In this document: piece after piece, positions 9,471 to 17,219 of the stretch
How positions within the stretch are numbered: the stretch's first letter is position 1
How the letters are laid out: each line of letters opens with the position of its first letter
NCBI RefSeq assembly: GCF_003584645.1
Contig: NZ_AP017928.1
Span: 4,382,833 to 4,446,832, forward strand
Reading direction: 5' to 3'
Origin: Methylocaldum marinum
Lineage (GTDB): Bacteria > Pseudomonadota > Gammaproteobacteria > Methylococcales > Methylococcaceae
Length of the DNA: 64,000 nt
The notes under the pieces: generated by a model
Database searches by the model: none
Told to the model about the DNA's origin: nothing
The model's input: the letters and a program-made list of their open reading frames with translations, nothing else
Program-made: the position numbers and the translations under genes

Positions 9471-10202
9471 CTAGCAGGCGTAGAAACGCTCGGTATTGAT
9501 GAAACCGCGCCGGTTCTGTTCGCACGAGGTGCGGCAGAGGTCGCTTTCACCGGCGGGCCCCGCATGCCAGGCGGTTAGCTTTACCGCCGCCGGCCGGTAT
9601 TCCGGGTTCGGGTCCAGCGGGTGCGGCGCGGTCGAAAGCACCACCAGCACGTTCATGTCGAAGCGCAGATCGACCGCGTCGCCGGCCCGGCTGTGCCCGG
9701 AATGGAAGCGAAGTCCGCCGTCCTCATCCGCCGTCACCTTGCTGAAGAAATTGATGTTGGCGACCAGGTCGCGCTTGCCCAGGCCCCATTTGCCGAGTTC
9801 GATCAGGAGGCCGTCCCGGCCGCTGCGGTACGTGTCGTTGCGGTGGGTCTGAAAAGTGGCGGTGCCGTATTGGTCCAGGATCGATGCGTTGTCGCTGGTG
9901 CCGCACACGGTGTCGTGCCAGCCGACCGAATCATGAATTATCGAGCACAGCACTCGGCCCATGTCGGAGTAGCACACGTGGCCGGCGGTGAGGAAGGCGG
10001 TGTGCTGGGCCTTCAGCGTATCCGGCATGTTGTAGCGTTCCAGCTTCTCCTCCTGGTTGTAGAACAGCGCCGAGACGTTGGCGCCGCCCTCCAGGTCGGT
10101 GAGGCGCAGCGCCGAACCGCGCCGCAGCAGGCCGGACCAGTGATTGCCGCCGGGAACCGTCTCTTCCCAGAGGACTCGGTCAGGGGTGAAGGTGATCGTC
10201 AT
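9471..10202 (-). CDS. DUF1989 urea carboxylase-associated protein (UAAP1-like; probable carboxyguanidine deiminase subunit)
   Basis: A 243-residue paralogue of the next gene in the operon. It shares the DUF1989 pattern: LTDLEGGANVSALFYN, YNMPDTLKAQHTAFL, HDSVGWHDTVCGTSDN and GKRDLVANINFFSKV. A longer frame starts at 10235, but the ATG at 10202 has a GAGAGGT Shine-Dalgarno just upstream and gives the usual family N-terminus (MTITFTPDRVLWEETVPGG). It is expected to form a heteromer with the UAAP2-like protein and convert carboxyguanidine to allophanate plus ammonia, by analogy with characterised CgdAB. Confidence 0.9.
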   Translation of the reverse strand: MTITFTPDRVLWEETVPGGNHWSGLLRRGSALRLTDLEGGANVSALFYNQEEKLERYNMPDTLKAQHTAFLTAGHVCYSDMGRVLCSIIHDSVGWHDTVCGTSDNASILDQYGTATFQTHRNDTYRSGRDGLLIELGKWGLGKRDLVANINFFSKVTADEDGGLRFHSGHSRAGDAVDLRFDMNVLVVLSTAPHPLDPNPEYRPAAVKLTAWHAGPAGESDLCRTSCEQNRRGFINTERFYAC

Positions 10203-10287
10203 GCTTGACCTCTCATCATCGAAAAATGAACACAAAAAGAAGCGCTCCGGTTCTTGGCCGCATGGCTCGCATCGGCACCGGTCGTGG

Positions 10288-11136
10288 TCATGCGGCAGCC
10301 CCCGGCTGTGCGGTGGCCGTGAGCTTGTCCAGCATTCCGCGGTCGGTTTGCATCCCCGAGGTGGCGCGGATGCGGGACAGGATTTCCCGTTTCAGCTCGG
10401 TGAATTCGGGAGATAGCTTCATGTCCTGCTCGCGTTCCGGTGGCAGCGGAACCTCGTAGATCGAGTCGATCCGTCCGGGACGGGGCGCCATCAGGACCAC
10501 CCGGTCGCCGAGATAGATCGCCTCTTCCACGTCATGGGTGACGAACACGATGGTGGGCTTTTCCAGCGCGAACACATGCAGGATGAGATCGTGCATCACC
10601 TCGCGCGTCTGCGCGTCGAGCGCGCCGAACGGTTCGTCCATCAACAGGATGTCGGGCCGGTTCATCAGCGCGCGGGCGATGGCCACGCGCTGCTGCATGC
10701 CCCCGGAAAGCTGGTTGGGATAGGCGTTTTCGACCGGGGCGAGCCCCATCAGCCCTATCAGGGCGTCGGTACGCCCGGAAGCGATTTCCACGTCGGCCGA
10801 AGTGATCTCTTCGCGCTTGATCTTGAGCGCGCGGCAGAAGCGGATGTTTTCGCGCACCGTGAGCCACGGGTACAGGCTGTAATGCTGGAACACCATGGCG
10901 CGCTCGGCTCCGGGGCCGGACACCGGCCGGCCGTCCACCCGGATTTCGCCCGAACTGAGATCTTCCAGGCCGCCGATGCTGCGCAGCAGGGTGGATTTGC
11001 CGCAGCCCGAAGCGCCCACCAGGGTGACGAATTGGTTGGCGCGAATATCGAGGTCGACGTTCTCGAGCGCGGCGATGCGCCGTCCCCCGGTGTCGAACAG
11101 CTTGTTGGCTCGTCTGATTTCGATCTTGGCCGTCAT
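10288..11136 (-). CDS. ABC transporter ATP-binding protein (nitrate/sulfonate/taurine type), guanidine/urea operon
   Basis: A 282-residue ABC ATPase with Walker A GASGCGKS (41-48), signature LSGGMQQR, Walker B ILLMDEPFGALD and the H-loop VTHDVEEA. It belongs to the SsuB/TauB/NrtD branch. An in-frame extension runs upstream into the permease gene but encodes no family residues. The ATG at 11136 gives the expected N-terminus and lies 5 nt after the permease stop. With the permease and binding protein it forms the operon's importer. The substrate, guanidine or a related compound, is inferred from context. Confidence 0.93.
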   Translation of the reverse strand: MTAKIEIRRANKLFDTGGRRIAALENVDLDIRANQFVTLVGASGCGKSTLLRSIGGLEDLSSGEIRVDGRPVSGPGAERAMVFQHYSLYPWLTVRENIRFCRALKIKREEITSADVEIASGRTDALIGLMGLAPVENAYPNQLSGGMQQRVAIARALMNRPDILLMDEPFGALDAQTREVMHDLILHVFALEKPTIVFVTHDVEEAIYLGDRVVLMAPRPGRIDSIYEVPLPPEREQDMKLSPEFTELKREILSRIRATSGMQTDRGMLDKLTATAQPGAAA

Positions 11137-11141
11137 GATGA

Positions 11142-11966
11142 TCACTTGAAGTAAAGCCAGGGGAAACGCTTGCGGTGCAGCCAGCGGAACGACTGGTCCA
11201 TCAGCAGCCCGAACAGGCCGATCAGGAGAATGCCGGCAAAAATCTTGTCGGTCTGCAGAAAGCGCTGCGCCTTGAGGATGGCGAAGCCCAGTCCCGAATT
11301 GGCGGCTACCAGTTCGGCCACGACCAGGTAGGTCCAGGCCCAGCCCATGGTGACGCGCAGCGTATCCAGCAGCGCCGGTTTGGCCGACGGCAGTATCACC
11401 AGCCGGATCAGTTCGCCGCGCGTCGCGCCCATGGTCTGCGCCGCCTCGATCTGGGCCATGGGCACGCGGCGGATGTCTTCGGCCATCATCAGCACCATCT
11501 GGAAAAAAGTGCCGATGAAGATGATGGCGATCTTGGCGCTCTCCTCGATGCCGACCCACAGCATCACCAGCGGAATGAAGGCCACCGCGGGCATGTAGCG
11601 GATGAAATCGGTGAGCGGTTCGAACAGCGCCTGCAGCGGCCGATAAGTGCCGATCAGCAGCGCCAGCGGCAAGGCCAGCACGGCGGAGATGGCGAACCCG
11701 GCGGTCACCCGGTAGACGCTGATCCAGATGTCGCCCAGCAGGTCGTCTTCGGCGAACCAGCCGCAGATCCGGGTAACCACTTCTTCCGGCGCCGGCATGA
11801 ACACCTTGTCCACCCAGCCGCTGTGGGCCAGACCCCACCAGGCCGCCAGCGGCGCCAAGAGGCCCAGCAGCGCGAGAACCAGATAGTCGCGGCGGCCGAT
11901 CTGTCCCCGTATCACCCACCATCGCCGGCGCGGGTTCGGGATGCCGCTGTCGTATTGAGCTGCCAT
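11142..11966 (-). CDS. ABC transporter permease (SsuC/TauC-like), guanidine/urea operon
   Basis: A 274-residue inner-membrane permease with about six hydrophobic segments. The cytoplasmic EAA-type loop is recognisable (AAQTMGATRGELIRLVILPSA-like). The family is the BPD_transp_1 group that pairs with NMT1/TauA-type binding proteins. It lies between the binding-protein gene (66 nt gap) and the ATPase gene (5 nt gap), so it is almost certainly the membrane channel of that importer. Only one permease gene is present, so the channel is probably a homodimer. Confidence 0.93.
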   Translation of the reverse strand: MAAQYDSGIPNPRRRWWVIRGQIGRRDYLVLALLGLLAPLAAWWGLAHSGWVDKVFMPAPEEVVTRICGWFAEDDLLGDIWISVYRVTAGFAISAVLALPLALLIGTYRPLQALFEPLTDFIRYMPAVAFIPLVMLWVGIEESAKIAIIFIGTFFQMVLMMAEDIRRVPMAQIEAAQTMGATRGELIRLVILPSAKPALLDTLRVTMGWAWTYLVVAELVAANSGLGFAILKAQRFLQTDKIFAGILLIGLFGLLMDQSFRWLHRKRFPWLYFK

Positions 11967-12032
11967 TCTCTTTCCTCGATTGAAGCCGTTAAGAAAAGGT
12001 GCGAGTGTCCCCGGCGGAGGCGGGCCGTTTAC

Positions 12033-13028
12033 CTATCTTTTGTCCGCGATTTCTTTTATCAACGAGCCGTCCACGCCCTGGGCGAAGTCGACGGTGCCTT
12101 CCATCAGCCGGTTGTCGAGCAGGAAGTCGGAAATGGCGGGAGCTACGTTCAGCAGCGACCGGGATTGGTCGGGCTGGCCGAAAGCTTCGAGGTTATCGGC
12201 CTCGGCGAAGAACTTGGTGCCGGGCAGAAAAATCTTGTACTCGTCGGTCTTGAGGCCGACGACCTTGGACATGATCTTGACCGCCTGGTCCGGGTGTTCG
12301 CGAATGAACGTTTCGGCGTCGTACCAGGACTCGATCATGCCCAGGAAATCCTTGCGGTGGGCGGCGAGGGATTTTTCCTGCACGACCAGGAGGTCGGGAA
12401 TCAGTCCGGGGATGTCCTTGGAGCTGAACAGCGCCTTGCCCTTGCCCGACAGCTCGATCTTGTTGACCCAGGGGTTCCATACCACGGTGGCGTCGACACG
12501 ACCGCTCAGGAAGGCCGCCGCGGCGTCGCCGGCGGACAGGTTGACGATCTCGACGTCCGCCTGCGTCATGCCGTTCTTGGCCAGCGCGGTCACCAGCAGG
12601 AAATGGGAGACGCTGAACTGCTCCAGCGCGATCTTCTTGCCCTTGAGGTCGGCGAAGCTCTTGATCTTGGAGCTGACCATCAGAGCGTCGTTGCCGGCCG
12701 AGTTGTCGTTGACCAGTATGGCCTTGAGCGGAATGCCCTTGGCCAGAGGGGCCATGGTGTCGGACCAGGTCTGGCAATTGCCGTCCAGTTGGCCGGCCGA
12801 CAACGCGGAAATGGAATCGGTGTAGTTGGCGAACCAAACCAGTTTGACTTTGGCGCCGTGTTTTTTGAAATAGCCGTTTTTTTCGGCTACGTACCAGGCG
12901 ACCCAGCCCGGCCAGTCGCTGACGCCGATCTTGATCTCGGCGGGAGACGGCAGGGGAAACAGAAATAGGCCGATCAAGGCCGGGAACGCGAGAAAACGGC
13001 GCAAGGCATGAGCGAATAGGGACGACAT
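12033..13028 (-). CDS. ABC transporter substrate-binding protein, urea-carboxylase-region type
   Basis: A 331-residue periplasmic binding protein with a signal peptide in the first about 30 residues (hydrophobic FPALIGLFLFPLPSPAE). The mature part follows the NMT1/TauA fold (IKIGVSDWPGWVAWYVAEKNG, then FANYTDSISALSAGQLDGN). It matches the subfamily described as the binding protein of urea carboxylase regions (TIGR03427). The frame opens with a GTG at 13031, but the ATG at 13028 has AGGAG seven bases upstream. It is the first gene after the riboswitch leader and sets substrate specificity for the importer. Confidence 0.9.
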   Translation of the reverse strand: MSSLFAHALRRFLAFPALIGLFLFPLPSPAEIKIGVSDWPGWVAWYVAEKNGYFKKHGAKVKLVWFANYTDSISALSAGQLDGNCQTWSDTMAPLAKGIPLKAILVNDNSAGNDALMVSSKIKSFADLKGKKIALEQFSVSHFLLVTALAKNGMTQADVEIVNLSAGDAAAAFLSGRVDATVVWNPWVNKIELSGKGKALFSSKDIPGLIPDLLVVQEKSLAAHRKDFLGMIESWYDAETFIREHPDQAVKIMSKVVGLKTDEYKIFLPGTKFFAEADNLEAFGQPDQSRSLLNVAPAISDFLLDNRLMEGTVDFAQGVDGSLIKEIADKR

Positions 13029-13091
13029 CACGGGGCTCCTTTTCGGAAATTACACGGCGAGAGGGCGAACCGGTTCTTACGAACCGTCACG

Positions 13092-13192
13092 ACCTCCCGG
13101 GCTTTTATCCCGCCGTGTAACCCCGCGAGCTACGGGGCCGGAAACTCTCGGACCAGACGCCCCCGAGCGGAGGGGCCGGAACCCTAGTCGCC
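13092..13192 (-). promoter_or_regulatory. Guanidine-I (ykkC-type) riboswitch
   Basis: Read on the minus strand, this leader contains the conserved blocks of the guanidine-I aptamer in the right order: CTAGGGTTCCG, then GGTCCGAGAG, then ACGGCGGGATAAAAGCCCGG and GGAGG. The aptamer ends about 60 nt before the binding-protein start. A short hairpin (CGGTTC-GTAA-GAACCG, 13069-13087) follows, but I see no U-tract, so the control may act on translation or through Rho rather than by a simple intrinsic terminator. Guanidine-I riboswitches normally turn genes on when guanidine binds. Confidence 0.93.
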
Positions 13193-13244
13193 ATTTGTGA
13201 ACGGTGCCGCCGAATGGCGCACCTCTCGTTACGGATGAGAGTAC

Positions 13245-13259
13245 GCAGGATGCGTGCCA
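13245..13259 (-). promoter_or_regulatory. Sigma-54 promoter of the guanidine operon
   Basis: The minus strand reads TGGCACGCATCCTGC, which matches the -24/-12 consensus with the invariant GG and GC separated by exactly 10 bases. A transcript starting about 12 bases downstream (near 13233) would enter the riboswitch about 40 nt later. This suggests nitrogen-limitation control by RpoN and NtrC on top of guanidine sensing. Confidence 0.75.
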
Positions 13260-13299
13260 GCCTCGAAATAGGCGGTATCGGAAAGATTCGTGACGGAGC

Positions 13300-13328
13300 T
13301 GCCCCATGCTTTGAACAATAATGGGGCA
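13300..13328. repeat. 8-bp perfect inverted repeat in the divergent promoter region
   Basis: TGCCCCAT (13300-13307) and ATGGGGCA (13321-13328) are separated by 13 bases. The repeat lies between the NtrC-like site and the minus-strand sigma-54 promoter, about 40 bp upstream of the -24 element. It could be an operator for a local regulator or a hairpin in a long leader transcript. Confidence 0.4.
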
Positions 13329-13343
13329 ATTTATCGATATTTC

Positions 13344-13358
13344 GCACGTAAATGGTGC
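13344..13358. promoter_or_regulatory. NtrC-like enhancer site
   Basis: The sequence GCAC-GTAAATG-GTGC keeps the GCAC-N7-GTGC core of NtrC binding sites. Its centre lies about 93 bp upstream of the minus-strand sigma-54 GG and about 116 bp upstream of the plus-strand one, which is normal spacing for an enhancer. Only one good copy is visible, whereas NtrC enhancers often come in pairs. Confidence 0.5.
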
Positions 13359-13465
13359 GTTGCGCCGGCTTTTTGCCCGGGTGTGCGTTGTTTCGCGCCG
13401 CCGGAAACGGAGGGAAGTTCTGACCGTCCGGGGATACGGACCGGATTTATTCTTTCCGAAACCCA

Positions 13466-13480
13466 TGGCGCACTTTATGC
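13466..13480 (+). promoter_or_regulatory. Sigma-54-like promoter of the porin gene
   Basis: TGGCGCACTTTATGC keeps the GG-N10-GC spacing of a -24/-12 promoter, with one departure from TGGCAC. It lies 68 bp before the porin start codon. It is weaker than the opposite promoter, but its paired position around one NtrC-like site supports it. Confidence 0.5.
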
Positions 13481-13548
13481 TTTTGTAGTCTTTCGACGAC
13501 TCACAGGGCTCCGCTGTTTAAGCGCAAGAAACACAGGAGCCTGAACTC

Positions 13549-14850
13549 ATGAAAAACATCAAATCGAAGCGTCATCTGGCACTTATCGCGGGCGGGCTGA
13601 TGAGTATCGGTGACCCGGGCCGGGCCGAAGAGGCATCCGGTTTATTGGGGGGATTAAAGTTCATCAACGAATCAGCCTGGATGAAATCCCTGGGCCTGAC
13701 CGTGACCGGCTGGATGGACGCGGGTATTACCTACAATGCCAACGATCCGGCGGACAACTACAACGGTCCCGTGATCTTCAACGATAGGTCCGGCGAGTTT
13801 CAGCTCAATCAGTTGGTGGTGGATTTGTCCCGGGCCGTGAACGTCGAGGGCAGCGAGTGGGACGTGGGCGGAAAGGTGACTTTCATGTTCGGCACCGACG
13901 CCCGGACCAACACCATCAATGCTTACGGCGAGGGTCACTGGGACAACGACTTGATCGGCGACGGCACACGCTTCTACAAAATCGCGCTTCCCAACGTCTA
14001 TATCGACGTGTTCGCGCCGTTCGGCAACGGAATCACGGCACGGCTGGGTCGTTTCTATACCATCATGGGTTATGAAACGGGCTTGTCTCCGGACAATTTC
14101 TTTTATTCCCACCCGTATACCTTCCAATACGGCGAACCCTTTACCCATACCGGGGTGATGTTCACCTATCCGGTCGTCAACAATTTGCTGGTCACTCTCG
14201 GGGCCGTTACGGGAGGACACAATCAGTTCGGCGGATCGCTGGACGGCAACGCGGGCTGGGACGGCTTCGACAAGAATATGGAAAACTGGAATTTTCTGGG
14301 CGGCGTTTTCTGGAATACCGACGATCATGCGACGTCGGTCGGATTCTCGATCATCACCGGCGATGTCAACGCCGATAACGACCTCGACGATTTTCGCCGG
14401 AAAACGGGTATCGACAAAAAGGACAATCGCACCTTCTACAGTTTCATTTTCAAGCAGGATTTCACCGATCACGTGCACTATGTCTTCCAGCACGATCACG
14501 GCATCGAGCAACAGCATCCTTTGAACAATTTCAAGGACGCTCAGTGGTACGGCATTCAGCAGCAGCTGATTTACGAGGTCACCGATACCGTGGGTGTGGG
14601 ATTGCGGGGCGAGTGGTTCCGCGATGACGATGGCGTGCGCGTTGGACAAATGTGTCCCGGCTGCGCCGTTCTCGCCTCCGGCCCCGCCAGCTATTACGGC
14701 ATTACCCTGGGCTTGAATTGGAAGCCGGTGGACTGGGTCGCCCTTCGCCCCGAAGTCCGATACGACTGGGCCGACGGCATAAACAACTACGACGCACGCA
14801 AGAAAAGCGATCAGCTTTTATTCGCTGTCGACGCGGTCATCAAGTTCTGA
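13549..14850 (+). CDS. Outer-membrane beta-barrel porin (OmpL-like, BBP2 type)
   Basis: A 433-residue outer-membrane protein. It has a signal peptide (cleavage near residue 26, PGRAEEA), then alternating amphipathic strands rich in aromatic and acidic residues, and it ends in an aromatic residue (AVDAVIKF) as barrel proteins do. The pattern GWMDAGITYNANDP ... GRFYTIMGYETGLSPDNFFYSH fits the putative beta-barrel porin-2 family. A strong AGGAG precedes the ATG. It is divergent from the guanidine operon and shares its control region, so it may pass guanidine or related small nitrogen compounds across the outer membrane. That role is inference. Confidence 0.85.
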   Translation: MKNIKSKRHLALIAGGLMSIGDPGRAEEASGLLGGLKFINESAWMKSLGLTVTGWMDAGITYNANDPADNYNGPVIFNDRSGEFQLNQLVVDLSRAVNVEGSEWDVGGKVTFMFGTDARTNTINAYGEGHWDNDLIGDGTRFYKIALPNVYIDVFAPFGNGITARLGRFYTIMGYETGLSPDNFFYSHPYTFQYGEPFTHTGVMFTYPVVNNLLVTLGAVTGGHNQFGGSLDGNAGWDGFDKNMENWNFLGGVFWNTDDHATSVGFSIITGDVNADNDLDDFRRKTGIDKKDNRTFYSFIFKQDFTDHVHYVFQHDHGIEQQHPLNNFKDAQWYGIQQQLIYEVTDTVGVGLRGEWFRDDDGVRVGQMCPGCAVLASGPASYYGITLGLNWKPVDWVALRPEVRYDWADGINNYDARKKSDQLLFAVDAVIKF

Positions 14851-14888
14851 GGAGTTCTATTATCCGCCGCGGATCGAGAGCATTATAC

Positions 14889-15076
14889 GTAGGATGGGTA
14901 GAGCGAAGCGAAACCCATCTATGGCGGGTAAGCCCGTCGGCTCCGCTCAGGACAGGCTCCGCGTAACCCACCGACCCTTCGACTGGGCTCAGGACAGGTC
15001 CGAGGCCGCTCGGTGGGTTACGGCCTCGCGGCCTAACCCACCATCAATGGGTTTCGCTTCGCTCTACCCATCCTAC
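14889..15076. repeat. Palindromic dispersed repeat (copy 1)
   Basis: The two ends form a perfect 30-bp inverted repeat (14889-14918 and 15047-15076, starting GTAGGATGGGTAGAGCGAAG). Between them are smaller pieces with GTGGGTTACGGCC-type and CTCAGGACAGG motifs. Related copies lie at 55749-55920 and 61795-61952. No coding potential is evident. It resembles the REP/ERIC-like intergenic repeats common in gammaproteobacteria. Confidence 0.8.
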
Positions 15077-15107
15077 AAACAGTGGCGCTGTCGGCAGCAT
15101 TTTCTAC

Positions 15108-15338
15108 TTAGTGCAGCAAAGTCAGTTCCCACCGGCTGTCGCGATCATTCTGGCGGATGGTGTAAATGTGGCAATCGTCGCCGAGCACTTTGAAATAGCG
15201 GTGCTCCGGCGTGGTCCAGCGGTTGAGGATTTCCACCTTGACTTTGCGGTCGTCGATCAACAGCCGCCGCGGTTCTTCGTCGCCGCGATAGCCGGCATAA
15301 CAGAACACCCTGATTTCGGAAAAAGATTCACGTTTCAT
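15108..15338 (-). CDS. Small conserved-looking protein of unknown function
   Basis: A 76-residue cytoplasmic protein (MKRESFSEIRVFCYAGYRGDEEPRRLL, ending in SRWELTLLH) with no signal peptide or membrane segment. The pattern RRLLIDDRKVKVEILNRW ... HRYFKVLGDDCHIYTIR looks like a compact beta-rich domain and not a chance frame. A 17-bp hairpin lies immediately upstream of its start, so it probably has its own transcript or depends on read-through from the acyl-CoA dehydrogenase gene. I do not recognise its function. Confidence 0.65.
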   Translation of the reverse strand: MKRESFSEIRVFCYAGYRGDEEPRRLLIDDRKVKVEILNRWTTPEHRYFKVLGDDCHIYTIRQNDRDSRWELTLLH

Positions 15339-15340
15339 GC

Positions 15341-15388
15341 GCCTTGGAACTGTCCAAAAGGGTAACCCTTCTTGGACAGTTCCAAGGC
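15341..15388. terminator. 17-bp perfect hairpin between the small gene and the acyl-CoA dehydrogenase gene
   Basis: GCCTTGGAACTGTCCAA (15341-15357) pairs perfectly with 15372-15388 around a 14-nt loop. It lies 43 nt after the acyl-CoA dehydrogenase stop on the same strand and abuts the small gene's start codon. No T-tract follows on either strand, so termination is uncertain. It could instead be an mRNA-stabilising or repeat-derived hairpin. Confidence 0.45.
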
Positions 15389-15431
15389 GTTTGTGTTGTC
15401 AAAGTGACGTGGAGTGGTTCCGGAGTCGGTC

Positions 15432-17216
15432 CTAAAACGCCTCGTCCCTGAAAGCCATGATGCTGCCGCTGCCGGACAGAATCGCGGAAAAGAGCCCCGA
15501 GGTTCTGGGCAAGATGCGCTCCATGAAGAAGCGGGCGGTATCGAGCTTGGCTCGGTAAAAGCCGGTCGTATCGTTCTCGACCTCTGTTTGCGCGATTTCC
15601 GCCATGCGCGCCCAGCAATAGGCCATGGTGGTGAGGCCGAACAGATGCAGGTAGTCGTAGGCCGCGGCGCCGGCTTGGTTGGGATCGGCGAGACTGCGCT
15701 CGGCGATGAAAGCCGTTGCGCGTTGCAGCCGGCCGAATGCCTTGGCCAGCGGCTCGATGACGAAAGCCAGTTGAGCCTGCCCGGCGCGTTCGTCGAGATG
15801 ACGCTGGACCGGATGGAAGAAGCTGCGGAGATATCTTCCGGCGTGGGCGGGCAGCTTGCGTCCGACCAGATCCAGGGCCTGGATGCCGTTGGCGCCCTCG
15901 TAGATCTGGGCGATGCGGGCATCGCGCACGAACTGTTCGATGCCGTGTTCTCGTATGTAGCCGTGCCCGCCGTATACCTGCATGGCCAGATTGGCGGTCT
16001 CGAACCCGAGATCGGTGAAGAAGGCCTTTACCACGGGCGTCAGCAAGGCGACGAAGTCCTCGGCTTCCTGGCGGACAGCCGGGTCCGGATGCCGGTTTTC
16101 CTTGTCGAGTTGTGCGCCCACCCAGGCCGACATCGCCCGCATGCCCTCGGTATAGGCGCGCATGGTCAAGAGCATGCGCCGCACGTCCGGGTGGACGATG
16201 AGGGGATCGGCCGGCTTTTCGGGATTCTTGGGGCCGGTCAGGGCGCGGCCTTGCAAGCGCTCCTTGGCATAGGCCGCGGCATTTTGATAGGCCACTTCGC
16301 CGAGCCCCAGCCCCTGCAATCCGACTTCGAGGCGGGCGCTGTTCATCATCACGAACATGGCGCGGAGTCCTTTATGGAGATCTCCGATCAAATAGCCGGT
16401 GGCGTCTTCGAGGCTGAGGCTGCAGGTGCTCGAGCCCTTGATGCCCATCTTGTGCTCGATGGCCGTGCAGAAGATGCGGTTGCGCGGTCCGAGGCTGCCG
16501 TCCGGGTTGACCAGGAACTTCGGCACCAGGAACAGGCTTATGCCCTTGACCCCAGGCGGGGCATCGGGTGCGCGCGCCAGGACCATCTGGATGATGTTTT
16601 CGCTGAGATCCTGCTCGCCGCCCGAAATGAAAATCTTGTTGCCGGTGAGCCGATAAGTGCCGTCCGGTTGCCGAACCGCCTTGGTGCGGAGCAGGCCGAG
16701 ATCGGTGCCGCATTGCGGCTCGGTCAGGCACATGGTGCCGGTCCAGCGTCCTTCCACCATGTTCGGAAGATAAAGATTCTTGATCTCCTCCGAGGCGGTC
16801 TTGAGCAGCAGCTGATAGGCGCCGTGGGTCAGCTTGGTGTAGATGGCGAAGGACAGGTTGCTGGCCGACATCATTTCCGAGGTCAGCACGTAGACCGTTT
16901 CAGGGAGTCCTTGGCCGCCATATTCCGGAAGGCTGGTCAAACCCGGCCAGCCGCCTTCCCGGAAGCGCTGATACGCTTCCTTGAATCCGCGCGGGGTGTA
17001 CACCTCGCCGTTCTCGAACCGGCAGCCTTCCTCGTCGCCGCTCCGGTTGAGAGGAAACAGAATGTTTTCGGCCACCTTGGCCATTTCCTCCAGGACCGCG
17101 TCCACCAGCTCAGGCGGCACGTCCTCCATGCCGGGCATGTCCCCTAGGTGCTGGTCGGCCAGGAATTCGTGGTAGATGAAGCGCATATCGCGCAAGGGAG
17201 CTTTGTAGGTGGCCAT
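15432..17216 (-). CDS. Acyl-CoA dehydrogenase (FadE-type, long form)
   Basis: A 594-residue flavoprotein that introduces the alpha,beta double bond in acyl-CoA. The FAD/acyl-CoA core shows MCLTEPQCGTDLGLL and KIFISGGEQDL. The catalytic-base region reads QIYEGANGIQ. The extra C-terminal domain (about 470-594) is that of the long bacterial class often annotated DmdC or FadE12-like. It follows the FadN-like gene by 3 nt and the thiolase gene on the same strand, so the three form a beta-oxidation operon. Chain-length specificity is not evident. Confidence 0.92.
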   Translation of the reverse strand: MATYKAPLRDMRFIYHEFLADQHLGDMPGMEDVPPELVDAVLEEMAKVAENILFPLNRSGDEEGCRFENGEVYTPRGFKEAYQRFREGGWPGLTSLPEYGGQGLPETVYVLTSEMMSASNLSFAIYTKLTHGAYQLLLKTASEEIKNLYLPNMVEGRWTGTMCLTEPQCGTDLGLLRTKAVRQPDGTYRLTGNKIFISGGEQDLSENIIQMVLARAPDAPPGVKGISLFLVPKFLVNPDGSLGPRNRIFCTAIEHKMGIKGSSTCSLSLEDATGYLIGDLHKGLRAMFVMMNSARLEVGLQGLGLGEVAYQNAAAYAKERLQGRALTGPKNPEKPADPLIVHPDVRRMLLTMRAYTEGMRAMSAWVGAQLDKENRHPDPAVRQEAEDFVALLTPVVKAFFTDLGFETANLAMQVYGGHGYIREHGIEQFVRDARIAQIYEGANGIQALDLVGRKLPAHAGRYLRSFFHPVQRHLDERAGQAQLAFVIEPLAKAFGRLQRATAFIAERSLADPNQAGAAAYDYLHLFGLTTMAYCWARMAEIAQTEVENDTTGFYRAKLDTARFFMERILPRTSGLFSAILSGSGSIMAFRDEAF

Positions 17217-17219
17217 GGC

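Noticed and set aside
11137..11922. N-terminal extension of the ABC ATPase frame into the permease gene
   Set aside because: The extension is out of frame with the permease and lacks any domain. The ATG at 11136 gives the normal ATPase start.
14889..15076. Possible CRISPR array in the repeat region
   Set aside because: The repeats are inverted and irregular, not direct and evenly spaced, and no cas genes are present.
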